Positions 38,274 through 50,116 are shown, counted from the first letter of the stretch. The stretch is 64,000 nt of DNA from Enterobacter sp. RHBSTW-00175 (GCF_013927005.1 NZ_CP055930.1:2170001-2234000), one strand, 5' to 3'. A program made the numbers and translations. Notes: generated by a model from the sequence alone, not told the origin.

Positions 38274-38568
38274 AATAATCTTCCATACAATCAATCTGCC
38301 CGACTGCCGCCCAGTAGCCATCCAGATTGTCGCGCTTCACCGCCGTAATGGCGTTTTTCACCAGCAGCTGATTTGCCTCGGATGACAAAATCATATCCTG
38401 CCATTCTTTATCACTCTGCTTTCGCTGTGGTGTGCAGGTTTTCTTGATGTCTTTGAGCACCTGCTGCTTAATCTGCGCATCCTTGGCCGGGCTTTCTTCT
38501 TCCTGGGCATGGACGAACGCAGCAAACAGCAGGCAGACGATCAGGCAAAAAAGGTGTGCAGATTTCAT
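38272..38568 (-). CDS. yicS: YicS family small secreted protein
   Basis: 98-aa exported protein of unknown function. Signal peptide MKSAHLFCLIVCLLFAAFVHA, then a charged helical domain with two cysteines (KKTCTPQ and QIDCMEDY) that could form a disulfide. Spacing of TCTPQ and YWAAVGQIDC resembles E. coli YicS. Start at 38568 chosen to begin at the signal peptide; an in-frame ATG lies 5 codons upstream. Confidence 0.72.
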   Translation of the reverse strand: MKSAHLFCLIVCLLFAAFVHAQEEESPAKDAQIKQQVLKDIKKTCTPQRKQSDKEWQDMILSSEANQLLVKNAITAVKRDNLDGYWAAVGQIDCMEDY

Positions 38569-38655
38569 TGAAACCTCCGTCATTGAGTCACATGTTTCAC
38601 CTGAAATATATAGTTACATTCACCGTTCCGACTCAAGCCGAAAGTATGAATTTAC

Positions 38656-39810
38656 TCATTCGCGCGTATGAGTACCGATTACCAGTGCAATGCTATAGCT
38701 GACGACCACGGCGATACTCATTTTCAGCATAGTTTCTCCACCAATCCCGGCAAGTGGTGCCGCAATCCCGCCGAACAAAAACATCAGCATCCCCAGAATG
38801 GCCGATGCCGTGCCCGACTCGCGGGACTCGACGGCGCTCATGGCCTCTGAGCCCGCAATGGTGCTGATCCCGCTGTTAAACGCGACGGTAAAAAATAACG
38901 CGATCAGCGCAAGCGCTGAAAGGTGCATCCAGGCGAAGAGCAGCGTTAATGCTGCCGTGGCAACGGCCAGCACCAGACCCATTTGCATCAACCCTTCCGA
39001 CGGATGGCGGCGGGCCAGGCGTGAAAAAATCAGCGCGGAAATAATCAGCCCAATCCCGTTTACGCCAAACAGCAGGCTAAATTGCATGGCGCTCAGGCCA
39101 TACTCGTTTTGCAACACAAACGAGGAGGCACCGATATAGGAAAACAGGCCCGCCAGCATAAAGGCCTGAATCAGGCAGAAGCGCATAAAACGGCGGTTTT
39201 TCAGCACCGTTTTCGCCGTGCCCAGCAGTGATCCCGCGCCGGATTTTTCGCTGAGTGATTCACGGATAAACAGTTGGCTGGTGATCAGCAGCGCCAGACC
39301 CGCACCGGCCATCACCCAGAACAACATCCGCCAGTCGAAGTGTGACGAGATATAGCCCCCAAGCACCGGAGATACCACCGGTGCAATGCCGTTAACCGTC
39401 ATCAGCAGGGCAAAGAACTGCGTCAGCATCGTGCCGTGATAATTATCGCGGGCGATAGAGCGCGCCAGAACCGAGCCGCCCGCCCCGGCAACGCCCTGGA
39501 CGAACCGCCAGCCGATCAGCGCGTAGATATTCTGCGTGGTGGCGCACAGCACAGAGGCCATCACAAACAGCAGCAGCGAAATCAGGAGCGGTATTTTACG
39601 CCCCATGCGATCGCTCAGCGGGCCGAAAAAGAGCTGCCCAAGTCCCAGGCCAATCAGCGCCGAGGTCAGCGAAAGCTGCGTCAGCGTGGTGGAGGTGTGC
39701 AGATGCGTGGCGATCTCCGGTAGCGCCGGAAGATAAAAATCAGAGCACAATGGCCCGATGGCCGTCAGCAGGCCAAGAATGGCCGCAAATGAGAACGAGA
39801 GTTTTGCCAT
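38656..39810 (-). CDS. Bcr/CflA-type MFS drug transporter (EefX candidate)
   Basis: 384-aa 12-helix proton antiporter. DHA1 motifs: GPLCSDFYLPALPEI at helix 1, FFGPLSDRMGRKIPLL (motif A), and VLARSIARDNYHG. It follows the RND operon on the same strand after a 51-bp gap with a REP unit. A Klebsiella operon eefABCX has an extra gene in this place, so this may be eefX; that link is from memory and unproven. Confidence 0.8.
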   Translation of the reverse strand: MAKLSFSFAAILGLLTAIGPLCSDFYLPALPEIATHLHTSTTLTQLSLTSALIGLGLGQLFFGPLSDRMGRKIPLLISLLLFVMASVLCATTQNIYALIGWRFVQGVAGAGGSVLARSIARDNYHGTMLTQFFALLMTVNGIAPVVSPVLGGYISSHFDWRMLFWVMAGAGLALLITSQLFIRESLSEKSGAGSLLGTAKTVLKNRRFMRFCLIQAFMLAGLFSYIGASSFVLQNEYGLSAMQFSLLFGVNGIGLIISALIFSRLARRHPSEGLMQMGLVLAVATAALTLLFAWMHLSALALIALFFTVAFNSGISTIAGSEAMSAVESRESGTASAILGMLMFLFGGIAAPLAGIGGETMLKMSIAVVVSYSIALVIGTHTRE

Positions 39811-39814
39811 ATTA

Positions 39815-39860
39815 ATCTGTCCCGCAGGCCGGGCAAGCTTCGCGCCGCCCGGCGAACCAT
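39815..39860. repeat. REP unit
   Basis: GCAGGCCGGGCAAGCTTCGC with GCCGCCCGGCG forms a REP-type hairpin between the outer-membrane channel gene and the MFS gene. Confidence 0.65.
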
Positions 39861-39861
39861 A

Positions 39862-41223
39862 CTAAAGACCGCCACCCAGCGACTGCCATAAGGTGATGCG
39901 GTTTTCCTGGTCGGTTTGTTGTAATGAAATCAGCGATGCCTGCGCCGACCACAGCGACCGCTGCGCGGTGAGCACCGTCAGATAATCCCCCGCGCCGGCC
40001 TGATAGCTGCGCATTGCCACATCCAGCGTTTTTTGCTCGGCGGCCACGTATTCACGCTGGGCATCAAGCTGCTCGCTCAGCGTTTCGCGACGCGCCAGCG
40101 CATCGGCCACATCCCTGAACGCGCTCTGGATGGTTTTCTCGTAGGTGGCAATCAGCCCTTTTTTCTCGGCCTCAGCGTAGCGCAGCTGCGCCATGTTGTT
40201 GCCACCGCTAAACAGCGGCAGGGTGATGGATGGCGCGAACGACCAGACCTTCATGCCGTGGCTGAACAGGGACGACAGCGAATCGCTGCCCACACCTGCG
40301 CTGGCGGTGAGCGAAATGGTCGGGAAGAAGTTGGCGCGCGCTGCGCCAATATTGGCGTTCGCGCTCAGCAGGTTATGTTCGGCTTCCTGAATATCCGGGC
40401 GGCGCAGCAGTGTGCTCGAGCTGACGCCTGCCGGGATCAGGGTGATGGCGTTATCGCTCAGGCTCTCCAGCGTGCCGGGCAGCAGGTTATCCGGTACGGT
40501 CGCGCCCGCCAGCAGATTAAGGGCGTTTTTGTCCTGCATCACCTGGGTTTGATAACTCGCCACGCTGGCTCGCGCCTGCTGGTAAACCGCCATTGCTGAG
40601 CTGACGTCCGTGGCTGCCGCGACGCCGACTTGCTGCTGACGCTTCACAATGTTGAGCGAATTTGCGGCGCTCTCCATTGTTGATTTCGCCAGCGCCAGGT
40701 TGCTGTTATCGGCGGCGAGGGTAACCCAGGCTGTCGTCAGCTCGCTGACCATCGTCAGGCGGGTGTTCTGGGCGGTGAATTCGCTGGCAAGCCAGGTTTC
40801 GCGCGCCGCCCGGGAGAGGCTCTGGTTACGGCCAAACAGATCCAGCTCGAAGCTGGATACCGCGCCGTTGGCTTCGTCGCTGGTGGTCACACCGCTTGCC
40901 AGCGTGCGGCTGCGGGTGTGGCTCAGTTCTGCGTCCACCGTCGGGAACAGTGTCGAACGGGTTTCACCGTACTGGGCGCGGGCGGCGTCGATATCCGCAA
41001 TCGCTTTTTGCACGTCGCGGTTGCTGTTGAGCGCCATCGTCACCACGCTTTTCAGGCGCGAGTCGTTCATCACCTGCTGCCACTGGCTGACCACGGCAGT
41101 CGCTTCACCGTGTGCACCCGGCAATGTCGCCGGGACGGGCGCGTCAGGGCGCTGATAAGTTGGGTCTAACGAGACACAGCCTGCGCTCAGCAGCGCTAAC
41201 ACTAAAACAGATACACGAAACAT
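39862..41223 (-). CDS. eefC: Outer-membrane efflux channel lipoprotein (EefC-like)
   Basis: 453-aa TolC-superfamily channel of the NodT type, third part of a tripartite pump. Signal with lipobox LLSAGC, so it is lipid-anchored. Two OEP repeats with long coiled-coil helices (about 60-250 and 265-450); NANIGAARANFFPTISLTASA is typical. It starts with TAATG overlap on the RND gene, so the three genes are tightly coupled. The Eef name is assigned by operon likeness to Enterobacter/Klebsiella EefABC. Confidence 0.8.
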   Translation of the reverse strand: MFRVSVLVLALLSAGCVSLDPTYQRPDAPVPATLPGAHGEATAVVSQWQQVMNDSRLKSVVTMALNSNRDVQKAIADIDAARAQYGETRSTLFPTVDAELSHTRSRTLASGVTTSDEANGAVSSFELDLFGRNQSLSRAARETWLASEFTAQNTRLTMVSELTTAWVTLAADNSNLALAKSTMESAANSLNIVKRQQQVGVAAATDVSSAMAVYQQARASVASYQTQVMQDKNALNLLAGATVPDNLLPGTLESLSDNAITLIPAGVSSSTLLRRPDIQEAEHNLLSANANIGAARANFFPTISLTASAGVGSDSLSSLFSHGMKVWSFAPSITLPLFSGGNNMAQLRYAEAEKKGLIATYEKTIQSAFRDVADALARRETLSEQLDAQREYVAAEQKTLDVAMRSYQAGAGDYLTVLTAQRSLWSAQASLISLQQTDQENRITLWQSLGGGL

Positions 41224-44200
41224 TATGGCCTCCGGTTTGCGTGCTTACCGGAGAACAGACGTTTCACCAGTACAAAGAATAAAGGGACGAAGAAGATAGC
41301 CAGCAGCGTTGCGGCGAGCGTCCCACCGATGATGCCCGTACCGATCGCCACGCGGCTGTTGGCCCCTGCACCGGTTGCCACGGCCAGCGGCGTCACGCCT
41401 GCAATAAACGCCAGCGAGGTCATGATGATTGGGCGCAGACGCGTCTGGGCGGCGCGTATGGCGGCGCGGGTCAGGGAATACCCTTCAGCCACTTTCGCCT
41501 CGGCGAATTCAACAATCAGAATGGCGTTTTTCGACGACAGGCCGATGGTGGTCAACAGCGCCACCTGGAAGTAAACGTCGTTGTTCAGGCCGCGCAGGGT
41601 GGCTGCCACTGTAGCCCCCAGTACGCCAAGCGGGATAACCATGATCACCGAAATCGGCACTGACCAGCTCTCATACAGCGCGGCCAGACACAGGAACACC
41701 ACCAGAATGGAGAGGGCATACAGGCTCATCGCCTGGCCGCTCGCCAGTTTCTCTTGCAGCGACAGGCCGCTCCACGCCCATGTCGTACCGGATGGCAGGT
41801 TGTTGGCCAGTTGTTCCATTTTGCTCATCGCAGTACCGGAGCTGGAGCCGCTGGCGTTTTCGCCCTGAATCTCATAGGCCGCCGAGCCGTTGTAGCGCAC
41901 CAGGCTTTCCGGGCCATATTCCCAGCGGGTGGTGGCGAAAGCAGAGAACGGCGTCATGGTGCTGTCACTGCCGCGGACATACCATTTGTTAAGATCGGAC
42001 GGCACGGCGCGGTAATCGCTGTCCCCCTGGATATAGACCTTTTTCACGCGACCCCGGTCGATAAAGTCGTTCACGTAGGTCCCGCCCCAGGCGCTTGAGA
42101 GCGTGTCGGTCACATCGCTGAGGGAGAGCCCCAGAGACACGGCTTTGTTGTTATCAATATCCACCTGCAACTGCGGCATCTGCGGCAGATCGTTGGCACG
42201 CACAGCGTGCAGGTCGCTATCCTGATTGGCCTCGCCAATCAGCTGGTTACGCATTTTCAGCAGGGTTTCACGGTCGGTATTACCGGCCGCCATCAGCTCG
42301 AAGGTAAAGCCGTTACTCTGCCCCAGGCCGTCGACCGAAGGCGGCGTCATGGCAAAAATGGTGGCATCACGAATGGTGCTCAGCTCCTGCGTGGCACGCA
42401 GGGCAATCGCCTGGGCGGTGTTCTCAGAGCCTTTACGCTCAGACCAGTTTTTCAGCGAGACAAACGCCATCCCGGCATTCTGGCCGCTACCGCTAAAGCT
42501 AAAGCCCTCAACGGTAAAGATGACATCGGTATTGGCTTTCTCTTTGTTGAGGAACCATTCGCGCACCTGGCGGCTCACCTCTGCGGTACGCACGGCTGTT
42601 GCCCCTGCTGGCAGGGTGTACTGCACCATGATTTCGCCCTGGTCTTCCGTTGGCAGGAAGCTGCCCGGCAGTTTCAGCATCGCCAGCCCCATCGCACCGC
42701 AAAGCAAGGCGTAGATAGCCAGCATCCCGCCGGAGCGGCGCAGTGCGCCCAGCACCTTGTTCTGATAGCCGCGTTCGGTTTTGCTGTAGAAGCGGTTAAA
42801 CGCGCCGAAGAAACCTTTTTTGTGCGGTGGGGTGTGGCTCAGTACCGAGCCGCAGAGCGCTGGCGTCAGGGTTAGCGCCACCACGACCGAGAGGATCATT
42901 GCCGAAATAATGGTGACCGAGAACTGACGATAGATAACCCCGGTGGAGCCGCCGAAAAACGCCATCGGCAGGAACACCGCGGAAAGCACCAGCGCAATGG
43001 CGACCAGCGCGCCAGAGATTTCGCCCATCGATTTTTCGGTGGCTTCGCGGGCGGGCAACCCTTCGTCGCGCATAATACGCTCGACGTTTTCCACCACCAC
43101 GATGGCGTCATCCACCAGAAGCCCTATCGCCAGCACCATCGCAAACAGCGTCAGGGTATTGATGGAATAACCGAACAGCGCCAGGACGCCAAACGTACCC
43201 AGCAGCACTACCGGCACGGCCAGCGCCGGGATCAGCGTGGCGCGGATGTTTTGCAGGAACAGGTACATCACCACCACCACGAGGATAATGGCTTCGAACA
43301 GCGTCTGGATCACGTCCTCAACCGAGATCTTGATGAACTCGGTGCTGTCTTTCGGATAGGCAACGTCGTAGCCTTCCGGCATCGCACGTTTAAATTCAGC
43401 GATTTTGTTCTTCACCGCCGTGGCGGTATCCAGCGCGTTGGCACCCGGGGAGAGCATCACCGCCATACCCGCTGCCGGGTGGCCGTTCAGCTTTGCGGTC
43501 GCGGTGTAATCTTCACTGCCCATTTCCACGCGAGCAACATCGCTTATGTGCACGACCGCGCCGTTGGACTGGCTCTTAACAATGATGTTTTTGAACTGAT
43601 CGACCGTTTGCAGACGCGACTGGGCGCGCACGGTGGCGGTCAGTTGTTGGGCGTTTGATGACGGCAGCGCACCGATTTTACCGGCAGAGACCTGCACGTT
43701 CTGCGCTTCAATCGCGCTTTGCACGTCGGACGGCATCAGCGAGTAAGAGGCCAGCTTCGCCGGGTCGAGCCAGATACGCATGGCGTATTCAGCGCCAAAC
43801 ACCTGCAGGCTACCCACGCCTTCAACACGCGCCAGCGGGTCCTGCATGTTACTGACCATCCAGTCGGCGATATCGGAGCTGCTGGATGTGTCGGTCTTAT
43901 CGTACACGCCCATGATCAGCAGGAAGTTACTCTGCGATTTTTCGACGGTGATGCCAGATTGCTGCACTTCGGTCGGCAGGCGTGATTCCGCCTGCTGGAC
44001 TTTGTTCTGCACCTGAACCTGCGCGGTGTCCGGGTCGGTTCCCTGTTCGAAGGTCACATTAATGCTGACCGAACCGTCCGAGCTGCTGGTGGAGGTGAAA
44101 TAGAGCAGGTTATCCAGCCCGGTCAGCTGTTGCTCTATGACCTGAGTGACGCTGTTTTCCAGCGTCTGTGCCGATGCACCGGTATAGGTGGCGGAAATTT

Positions 44201-44333
44201 TGATCGACGGCGGAGCGACGTCCGGGTACTGCGCAACCGGCAGTGTGCGGATCGCCAGCATCCCCGCGAGCATAATCAGAATGGCGATCACCCAGGCAAA
44301 TACCGGGCGACGCACAAAGAAACGGGAAAACAT
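41223..44333 (-). CDS. eefB: RND multidrug efflux pump, inner-membrane component (EefB-like)
   Basis: 1036-aa AcrB-type HAE1 pump driven by protons. Twelve helices with two large periplasmic loops. The proton-relay aspartates are in LAIGLLVDDAIVVVENVERI; the N-terminus MFSRFFVRRPVFAWVIAILI is standard. The second half ends GVTPLAVATGAGANSRVAIG and GGTLAATLLAIFFVPLFFV. Couples to the membrane-fusion gene by TGATG overlap and to eefC. Exports drugs from periplasm or membrane through EefC or TolC. Confidence 0.88.
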   Translation of the reverse strand: MFSRFFVRRPVFAWVIAILIMLAGMLAIRTLPVAQYPDVAPPSIKISATYTGASAQTLENSVTQVIEQQLTGLDNLLYFTSTSSSDGSVSINVTFEQGTDPDTAQVQVQNKVQQAESRLPTEVQQSGITVEKSQSNFLLIMGVYDKTDTSSSSDIADWMVSNMQDPLARVEGVGSLQVFGAEYAMRIWLDPAKLASYSLMPSDVQSAIEAQNVQVSAGKIGALPSSNAQQLTATVRAQSRLQTVDQFKNIIVKSQSNGAVVHISDVARVEMGSEDYTATAKLNGHPAAGMAVMLSPGANALDTATAVKNKIAEFKRAMPEGYDVAYPKDSTEFIKISVEDVIQTLFEAIILVVVVMYLFLQNIRATLIPALAVPVVLLGTFGVLALFGYSINTLTLFAMVLAIGLLVDDAIVVVENVERIMRDEGLPAREATEKSMGEISGALVAIALVLSAVFLPMAFFGGSTGVIYRQFSVTIISAMILSVVVALTLTPALCGSVLSHTPPHKKGFFGAFNRFYSKTERGYQNKVLGALRRSGGMLAIYALLCGAMGLAMLKLPGSFLPTEDQGEIMVQYTLPAGATAVRTAEVSRQVREWFLNKEKANTDVIFTVEGFSFSGSGQNAGMAFVSLKNWSERKGSENTAQAIALRATQELSTIRDATIFAMTPPSVDGLGQSNGFTFELMAAGNTDRETLLKMRNQLIGEANQDSDLHAVRANDLPQMPQLQVDIDNNKAVSLGLSLSDVTDTLSSAWGGTYVNDFIDRGRVKKVYIQGDSDYRAVPSDLNKWYVRGSDSTMTPFSAFATTRWEYGPESLVRYNGSAAYEIQGENASGSSSGTAMSKMEQLANNLPSGTTWAWSGLSLQEKLASGQAMSLYALSILVVFLCLAALYESWSVPISVIMVIPLGVLGATVAATLRGLNNDVYFQVALLTTIGLSSKNAILIVEFAEAKVAEGYSLTRAAIRAAQTRLRPIIMTSLAFIAGVTPLAVATGAGANSRVAIGTGIIGGTLAATLLAIFFVPLFFVLVKRLFSGKHANRRP

Positions 44334-45454
44334 CAGGCGTTTCCTCCGTTGGCTTTCATCTCTTCGGCTTTCACTTCCTGACCGGCAGCGACTTTGTCGG
44401 TGCCTTCGACAATCAGTTTATCGCCGGCTTTCAGGCCGCTCAGCACCAGCCATTTGTCGCCGTAGGTATCACCCGTTTCCAGCTGACGCTGTTCCACTTT
44501 GTTGCTGGCATCAACGACCAGTGCGGTGGCGTTGCCTTTGGCATCGCGGGTAATGCCTTGCTGTGGCGCGAGGATCGCATCGTCCATGATGCCTTCATCC
44601 ACTCTGGCGCGGACGAACATCCCCGGCAGCAGCAAATGCTGTGGGTTCGGGAAGACGGCGCGCAGCGTAACCGAGCCGGTCGATTCATCGACTGCGACCT
44701 CGGTCAGCGCCAGGCGGCCTTTTTCGCTGTAGGTACTGCCGTCTTCAAGCAACAGGGATACGCTCAGGGTGTCGCTGTTGCTGGCGAGGGTCTGTTTGCG
44801 TAAGCGCAGCAGGTCGGCGCTGGAGCGGGTTAAATCAACGTACATGCTGTCCAGACCACGAACGGTGGCCAGCGCGGTGTCCTGCTGGGCGGTGACCAGC
44901 GCGCCTGGCGTGACGGAAGAGATCCCAATACGCCCGGCAATCGGCGCGGTGACGGTCGTCCAGTTGAGGTTAATGCGTGCGCTCTCCTGGGCGGCTTTTT
45001 TCGACTCCACGCTGGCTTTGTCCTGCGCACAGGTGGATTTCGCGTCTTCTGCATCCTGGCGCGATACGCCGTCGTCTTTCACCAGCAGCGCATAGCGCTG
45101 GGCTTTCTGGCAGTCGGCTGTTACCAGCGCCTGCGCCTGTTTCAGTGCCGCTGCGGCTTCATCGTAAGCCGCGCGATAGCTTGAGGGATCAATCTGATAC
45201 AGGGCTTGCCCGGCTTTAACGGTATCGCCTTCGGTAAATAGCCGCTTCTGGATAATGCCGCCGACCTGTGGGCGCACTTCGGCGCTCATGGCGGCGGTGG
45301 TGCGGCCGGTCAGCTCGCTGACGACCGACACCGGCTGGCTCATAAGGGTGACTATACCCACTTCCGGGAGGGGGCGCTGGGGAGCAGATGTTTGCGCATT
45401 ATCGCACCCTGTCAGGAGGAATAATGCCGCGATGGAGGTTGTTATGGTTTTCAT
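44333..45454 (-). CDS. eefA: Membrane-fusion lipoprotein of the RND pump (EefA-like)
   Basis: 373-aa AcrA-type adaptor. Lipobox LLTGCDN, lipoyl/hairpin and beta-barrel domains (VRPQVGGIIQKRLFTEGDTV, LNWTTVTAPIAGRIG). First gene of eefABC. A TetR gene lies 147 bases upstream on the same strand. The whole set resembles EefABC rather than AcrAB, but only a search could settle the name. Confidence 0.82.
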   Translation of the reverse strand: MKTITTSIAALFLLTGCDNAQTSAPQRPLPEVGIVTLMSQPVSVVSELTGRTTAAMSAEVRPQVGGIIQKRLFTEGDTVKAGQALYQIDPSSYRAAYDEAAAALKQAQALVTADCQKAQRYALLVKDDGVSRQDAEDAKSTCAQDKASVESKKAAQESARINLNWTTVTAPIAGRIGISSVTPGALVTAQQDTALATVRGLDSMYVDLTRSSADLLRLRKQTLASNSDTLSVSLLLEDGSTYSEKGRLALTEVAVDESTGSVTLRAVFPNPQHLLLPGMFVRARVDEGIMDDAILAPQQGITRDAKGNATALVVDASNKVEQRQLETGDTYGDKWLVLSGLKAGDKLIVEGTDKVAAGQEVKAEEMKANGGNA

Positions 45455-45601
45455 AATTTTTTCCAGGGTGAACGATGCCTGCCCTGTTAATGGATTAACA
45501 AGGAGGAGGGCTATTTAAAGGCACAGCGATACCGCATCTCCGGCAGCGCCGGAAATGTAAAAACGAGAAATTACCTATCTCTTTTAATTATTCACATACG
45601 A

Positions 45602-46171
45602 TTACTTTGCAGTGAAAAGCATATTTAAAATATCCTGGTAAATGGGCTGTAACTGTTCTGATGGCACCTTTAAGGGTGTTAACCGACGGTATATGGTGCC
45701 CTCGATCATCACGGCGGTGATCTCCACGCAGCAGCGGATATGCTCGTCGCTGAGGTGGGGAAATTGCTTTTTCAGGTGTGTGCAGGCGTTGGCAAACATG
45801 CGGGCTTCGGCCTCGATAAGCATGGTCGCCACCTGCGGGTTGCGTGTTGCTTCGGCGGACATTTCGAGCATCAGCGCATCGTCATCTTCGTTAAGCGTCA
45901 GGCGTGAGGCCAGGGCTTCCGGCATTCCTTCTACCAGCGTTTTGCCTTCCATCTCTTCGATGCGCGAGTCGATAATCCGGCGGATCATCTCTTCGATAAT
46001 GGCATCTTTGTTACTGAAATAACGATAGATTTGCCCGACGCTGAGCTTCGCCTCGCTGGCGATTTGCGACATGCTGGCAGCGTGAAATCCGCTGACGCGA
46101 AAACAGCGTCGTGCCGCAGTGAGGATCTCGTCCTGGCGTAATTTTTGGCGTTCTGCAAGCGTTGGGCTCAT
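45602..46171 (-). CDS. TetR/AcrR regulator next to the eef operon
   Basis: 189-aa TetR-family repressor. N-terminal helix-turn-helix at about 15-60 (MSQIASEAKLSVGQIYRYFS) and a helical ligand domain. Same strand as eefABC and 147 bases upstream, so it probably represses the pump and may be EefR. The T/A-rich 3' gap could hold a promoter for eefA. Confidence 0.82.
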   Translation of the reverse strand: MSPTLAERQKLRQDEILTAARRCFRVSGFHAASMSQIASEAKLSVGQIYRYFSNKDAIIEEMIRRIIDSRIEEMEGKTLVEGMPEALASRLTLNEDDDALMLEMSAEATRNPQVATMLIEAEARMFANACTHLKKQFPHLSDEHIRCCVEITAVMIEGTIYRRLTPLKVPSEQLQPIYQDILNMLFTAK

Positions 46172-46358
46172 CGTTGGTTACCGTGCAAAAGTGAGGGTGA
46201 TCGTTCTCATTATATGTTTTAAGAGCGTATTGGAAAGAGTTTTTTTTAATTACATTTTGAATGAATATTTCCAGATAAAAAGAATGAAGGAATTAAGGAG
46301 TTTCTGTGAAGGAAAGGCTGTGAGATATTAAGAATGCACAGAAAATAAGGAGAACAAT

Positions 46359-46778
46359 ATGCACCTGAGCACGACTGATAATGTCACACAGCAAGAGAAA
46401 GACGAGTTATTAACGGGATTGAGAGCCTACAACGGGCAATTTTTGGATCTGATGACCTTTAGTAGTGATATTGGCGTTTATGTGCGAGACGATAAAGGCG
46501 TAATGTTGGGTGGGTTAATCGGCGTGCGTAAAGGCGACTGGTTAAACATCGACTTTCTGTGGGTCAGCGATAGCGTGCGGGGTTCCGGCGTAGGCAGCCA
46601 GATTATCAAAACGGCAGAAGATGAAGCCCGACGCAAAGGCTGCAAGCACGCGCTGGTGGATACAGCCAGCTTCCAGGCGCGCCCGTTCTATGAAAAGCTG
46701 GGGTATCGGCTACAGATGTCCCTGCCGGACTACCCGTATCCGGGAATGCAGCGGCACTACCTGACCAAATCTCTCTAA
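46359..46778 (+). CDS. GNAT-family N-acetyltransferase
   Basis: 139-aa acetyltransferase. Acetyl-CoA loop [20 protein letters not shown] and C-terminal [10 protein letters not shown] identify the fold; VDTASFQ lies before the last strand, as in small-molecule acetyltransferases of the YesJ/bleomycin type. The substrate is unknown. Its last 4 bases overlap the convergent TetR gene. Confidence 0.8.
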   Translation: MHLSTTDNVTQQEKDELLTGLRAYNGQFLDLMTFSSDIGVYVRDDKGVMLGGLIGVRKGDWLNIDFLWVSDSVRGSGVGSQIIKTAEDEARRKGCKHALVDTASFQARPFYEKLGYRLQMSLPDYPYPGMQRHYLTKSL

Positions 46779-47422
46779 CCGCCTATCCCATGGCCAATCA
46801 CCGCTAAGGCATGGCGCACAATGATCTCCGGCGAGAGGGTTTTCAGCCTCTCGTCATTGCGCATCCGCGAGAAGGGCACAAGCACCAGGCTCAGCAGCGT
46901 GGTGAATAACAGCTCCGGCGCAAGCTCACGATTCAGTTTTCCTTCCTGCTGCCAGCGTGTGATGGCGGTAAGCGTTGCCTGATATTTCTCATCGCCAAAC
47001 CGCGCGTGCAGGTGCGTGCGCAGAACCGGCATCTCGCCAATCACTTCCTGCATCCACAGCGGCGCAAACCAGTGGTGTTGCCCGGCCAAATCGGCCAGAG
47101 CCTGCACCATCTGCGTCAGGGCTTTCACCGGGGAGTCCGGGTATTCGGCAAAAACAGCGCCGATCTTGCTGCGTAATGGCAGGAAACGTTCCTCAATCAT
47201 TGCATCGAGCAGCTGTTCCCGGGAGTTAAAGTAGTAGTGCAGCATCGCAGGCGTCACGCCCGCTTCTTTCGCAATCGCGTTCAGCGACGTATTGGCAATC
47301 CCCTGGCGGGAAAAGAGATGCAGCGCGATATCCAGCAGCTGCTCGCGGCTGGCGGTAACACGTTTGCCACCGCGCGGGCGGCCAGGGCGGCGGGGTTCAG
47401 AATTGTCCTTTTGTGCTGACAT
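46775..47422 (-). CDS. TetR-family regulator of the divergent MFS pump
   Basis: 215-aa regulator starting [20 protein letters not shown], an N-terminal basic tail, then helix-turn-helix [20 protein letters not shown]. An in-frame GTG two codons up is possible. Divergent from the MFS gene at 47516 with a 93-bp gap, the usual layout for a TetR repressor and its pump. Confidence 0.82.
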   Translation of the reverse strand: MSAQKDNSEPRRPGRPRGGKRVTASREQLLDIALHLFSRQGIANTSLNAIAKEAGVTPAMLHYYFNSREQLLDAMIEERFLPLRSKIGAVFAEYPDSPVKALTQMVQALADLAGQHHWFAPLWMQEVIGEMPVLRTHLHARFGDEKYQATLTAITRWQQEGKLNRELAPELLFTTLLSLVLVPFSRMRNDERLKTLSPEIIVRHALAVIGHGIGG

Positions 47423-47464
47423 GGTCACAGTATCTCTTGATCTTATTCATCACTTACACAAATA

Positions 47465-47480
47465 TTAATTATCCAATTAA
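47465..47480. promoter_or_regulatory. Candidate TetR operator
   Basis: Palindrome TTAATT-ATCC-AATTAA in the AT-rich gap between the TetR and MFS genes. Confidence 0.5.
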
Positions 47481-47494
47481 TTAATTTCAAGTGA

Positions 47495-49003
<1,509 letters not shown>

Positions 49004-49010
49004 TTTCCTT

Positions 49011-49084
49011 CGCCCGGTGGCGCTACGCTTACCGGGCCTACAACTACCACTCACGGAGGCCGGGTAAGCGCAGCGCCACCCGGA
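49011..49084. repeat. REP pair
   Basis: Facing REP units, CCCGGTGGCGCTACGCTTACCGGG-type then GGCCGGGTAAGCGCAGCGCC-type, 7 bases after the MFS gene. Possibly an mRNA stabiliser or terminator aid. Confidence 0.85.
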
Positions 49085-49191
49085 AAAAAATTGTATATAA
49101 CTTATCCTTCTTATTGATTCCTTTTCGGTTTTTAGCACGCCGCTTCGTTGTCGATATAGTCATCAAAACGTTTATCAAAAGGAACTGTCTG

Positions 49192-49992
49192 GTGAAATTT
49201 CGATTGGGTGCTCTGGTTCTCGCGGGCCTGCTGCTGGCGGGTTGCGATCAAGGTGGCAGCGATGCCAAACACATTAAAGTCGGCGTGATTAACGGCGCGG
49301 AGCAGGATGTGGCGGAAGTCGCCAAAAAGGTCGCAAAAGAGAAATATGGCCTGGATGTCGAGCTGGTGGGCTTTAGCGGATCGCTGCTGCCAAACGATGC
49401 CACTAACCACGGTGAACTGGACGCCAACGTCTTCCAGCACCGACCGTTCCTGGCGGAAGATAACAAGGCGCACGGCTACAAGCTGGTGGCGGTTGCCAAT
49501 ACCTTCGTCTTCCCGATCGCCGGTTATTCCCGCAAGATAAAATCCGTGTCTGACCTGAAGGATGGCGCGACCATTGCCATTCCGAACGACCCGACCAACC
49601 TTGGCCGCGCGCTGTTGCTGCTGCAAAAAGAGAAGCTGATTACCCTCAAGCCTGACGTTGGCCTGCTGCCGACGGCGCTGGATATCACCGCAAATCCCAA
49701 AAACCTGAAAATCATGGAGCTGGAAGGGGCGCAACTGCCACGCGTGCTGGATGACCCGAAAGTCGATGTCGCCATTATCAGCACCACCTATCTCCAGCAA
49801 ACCGGGCTGTCGCCTGTGCATGACGGGGTCTTTATCGAAGACAAAAATTCGCCGTACGTGAACATTGTGGTGACGCGTGAAGACAACAAAGACGCAGAGA
49901 ACGTGAAAGAGTTTATTCAGTCGTATCAGTCACCTGAGGTGGCGAAAGCGGCAGAGACTATCTTTAACGGCGGCGCGGTACCTGGCTGGTAA
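49192..49992 (+). CDS. nlpA: NlpA lipoprotein (MetQ/NlpA substrate-binding family)
   Basis: 266-aa inner-membrane lipoprotein related to the methionine-binding protein MetQ. Signal MKFRLGALVLAGLLLAGC with a lipobox; Asp follows Cys (CD), the classic inner-membrane retention signal. Body matches E. coli NlpA: HIKVGVINGAEQDVAEVA, AIPNDPTNLGRALLLLQ, NGGAVPGW. The GTG start has AAAAGGA 9 bases upstream; the frame is open further up without family likeness. In E. coli it weakly supports methionine uptake. Confidence 0.92.
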   Translation: MKFRLGALVLAGLLLAGCDQGGSDAKHIKVGVINGAEQDVAEVAKKVAKEKYGLDVELVGFSGSLLPNDATNHGELDANVFQHRPFLAEDNKAHGYKLVAVANTFVFPIAGYSRKIKSVSDLKDGATIAIPNDPTNLGRALLLLQKEKLITLKPDVGLLPTALDITANPKNLKIMELEGAQLPRVLDDPKVDVAIISTTYLQQTGLSPVHDGVFIEDKNSPYVNIVVTREDNKDAENVKEFIQSYQSPEVAKAAETIFNGGAVPGW

Positions 49993-49999
49993 GCACTCT

Positions 50000-50020
50000 G
50001 GCGGGGAAACCCGCCTTTTC
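50000..50020 (+). terminator. Terminator of nlpA
   Basis: GGCGGG (50000-50005), loop GAAA, CCCGCC (50010-50015), then TTTTC. Confidence 0.8.
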
Positions 50021-50116
50021 ATATTGACCCGATTCCATCGATCATCGCCCTTTAGCCCACATCACAAAACGGCTCATCTGGCTATTCTCCTTATCACACC
50101 AACCGGAGGATAACCC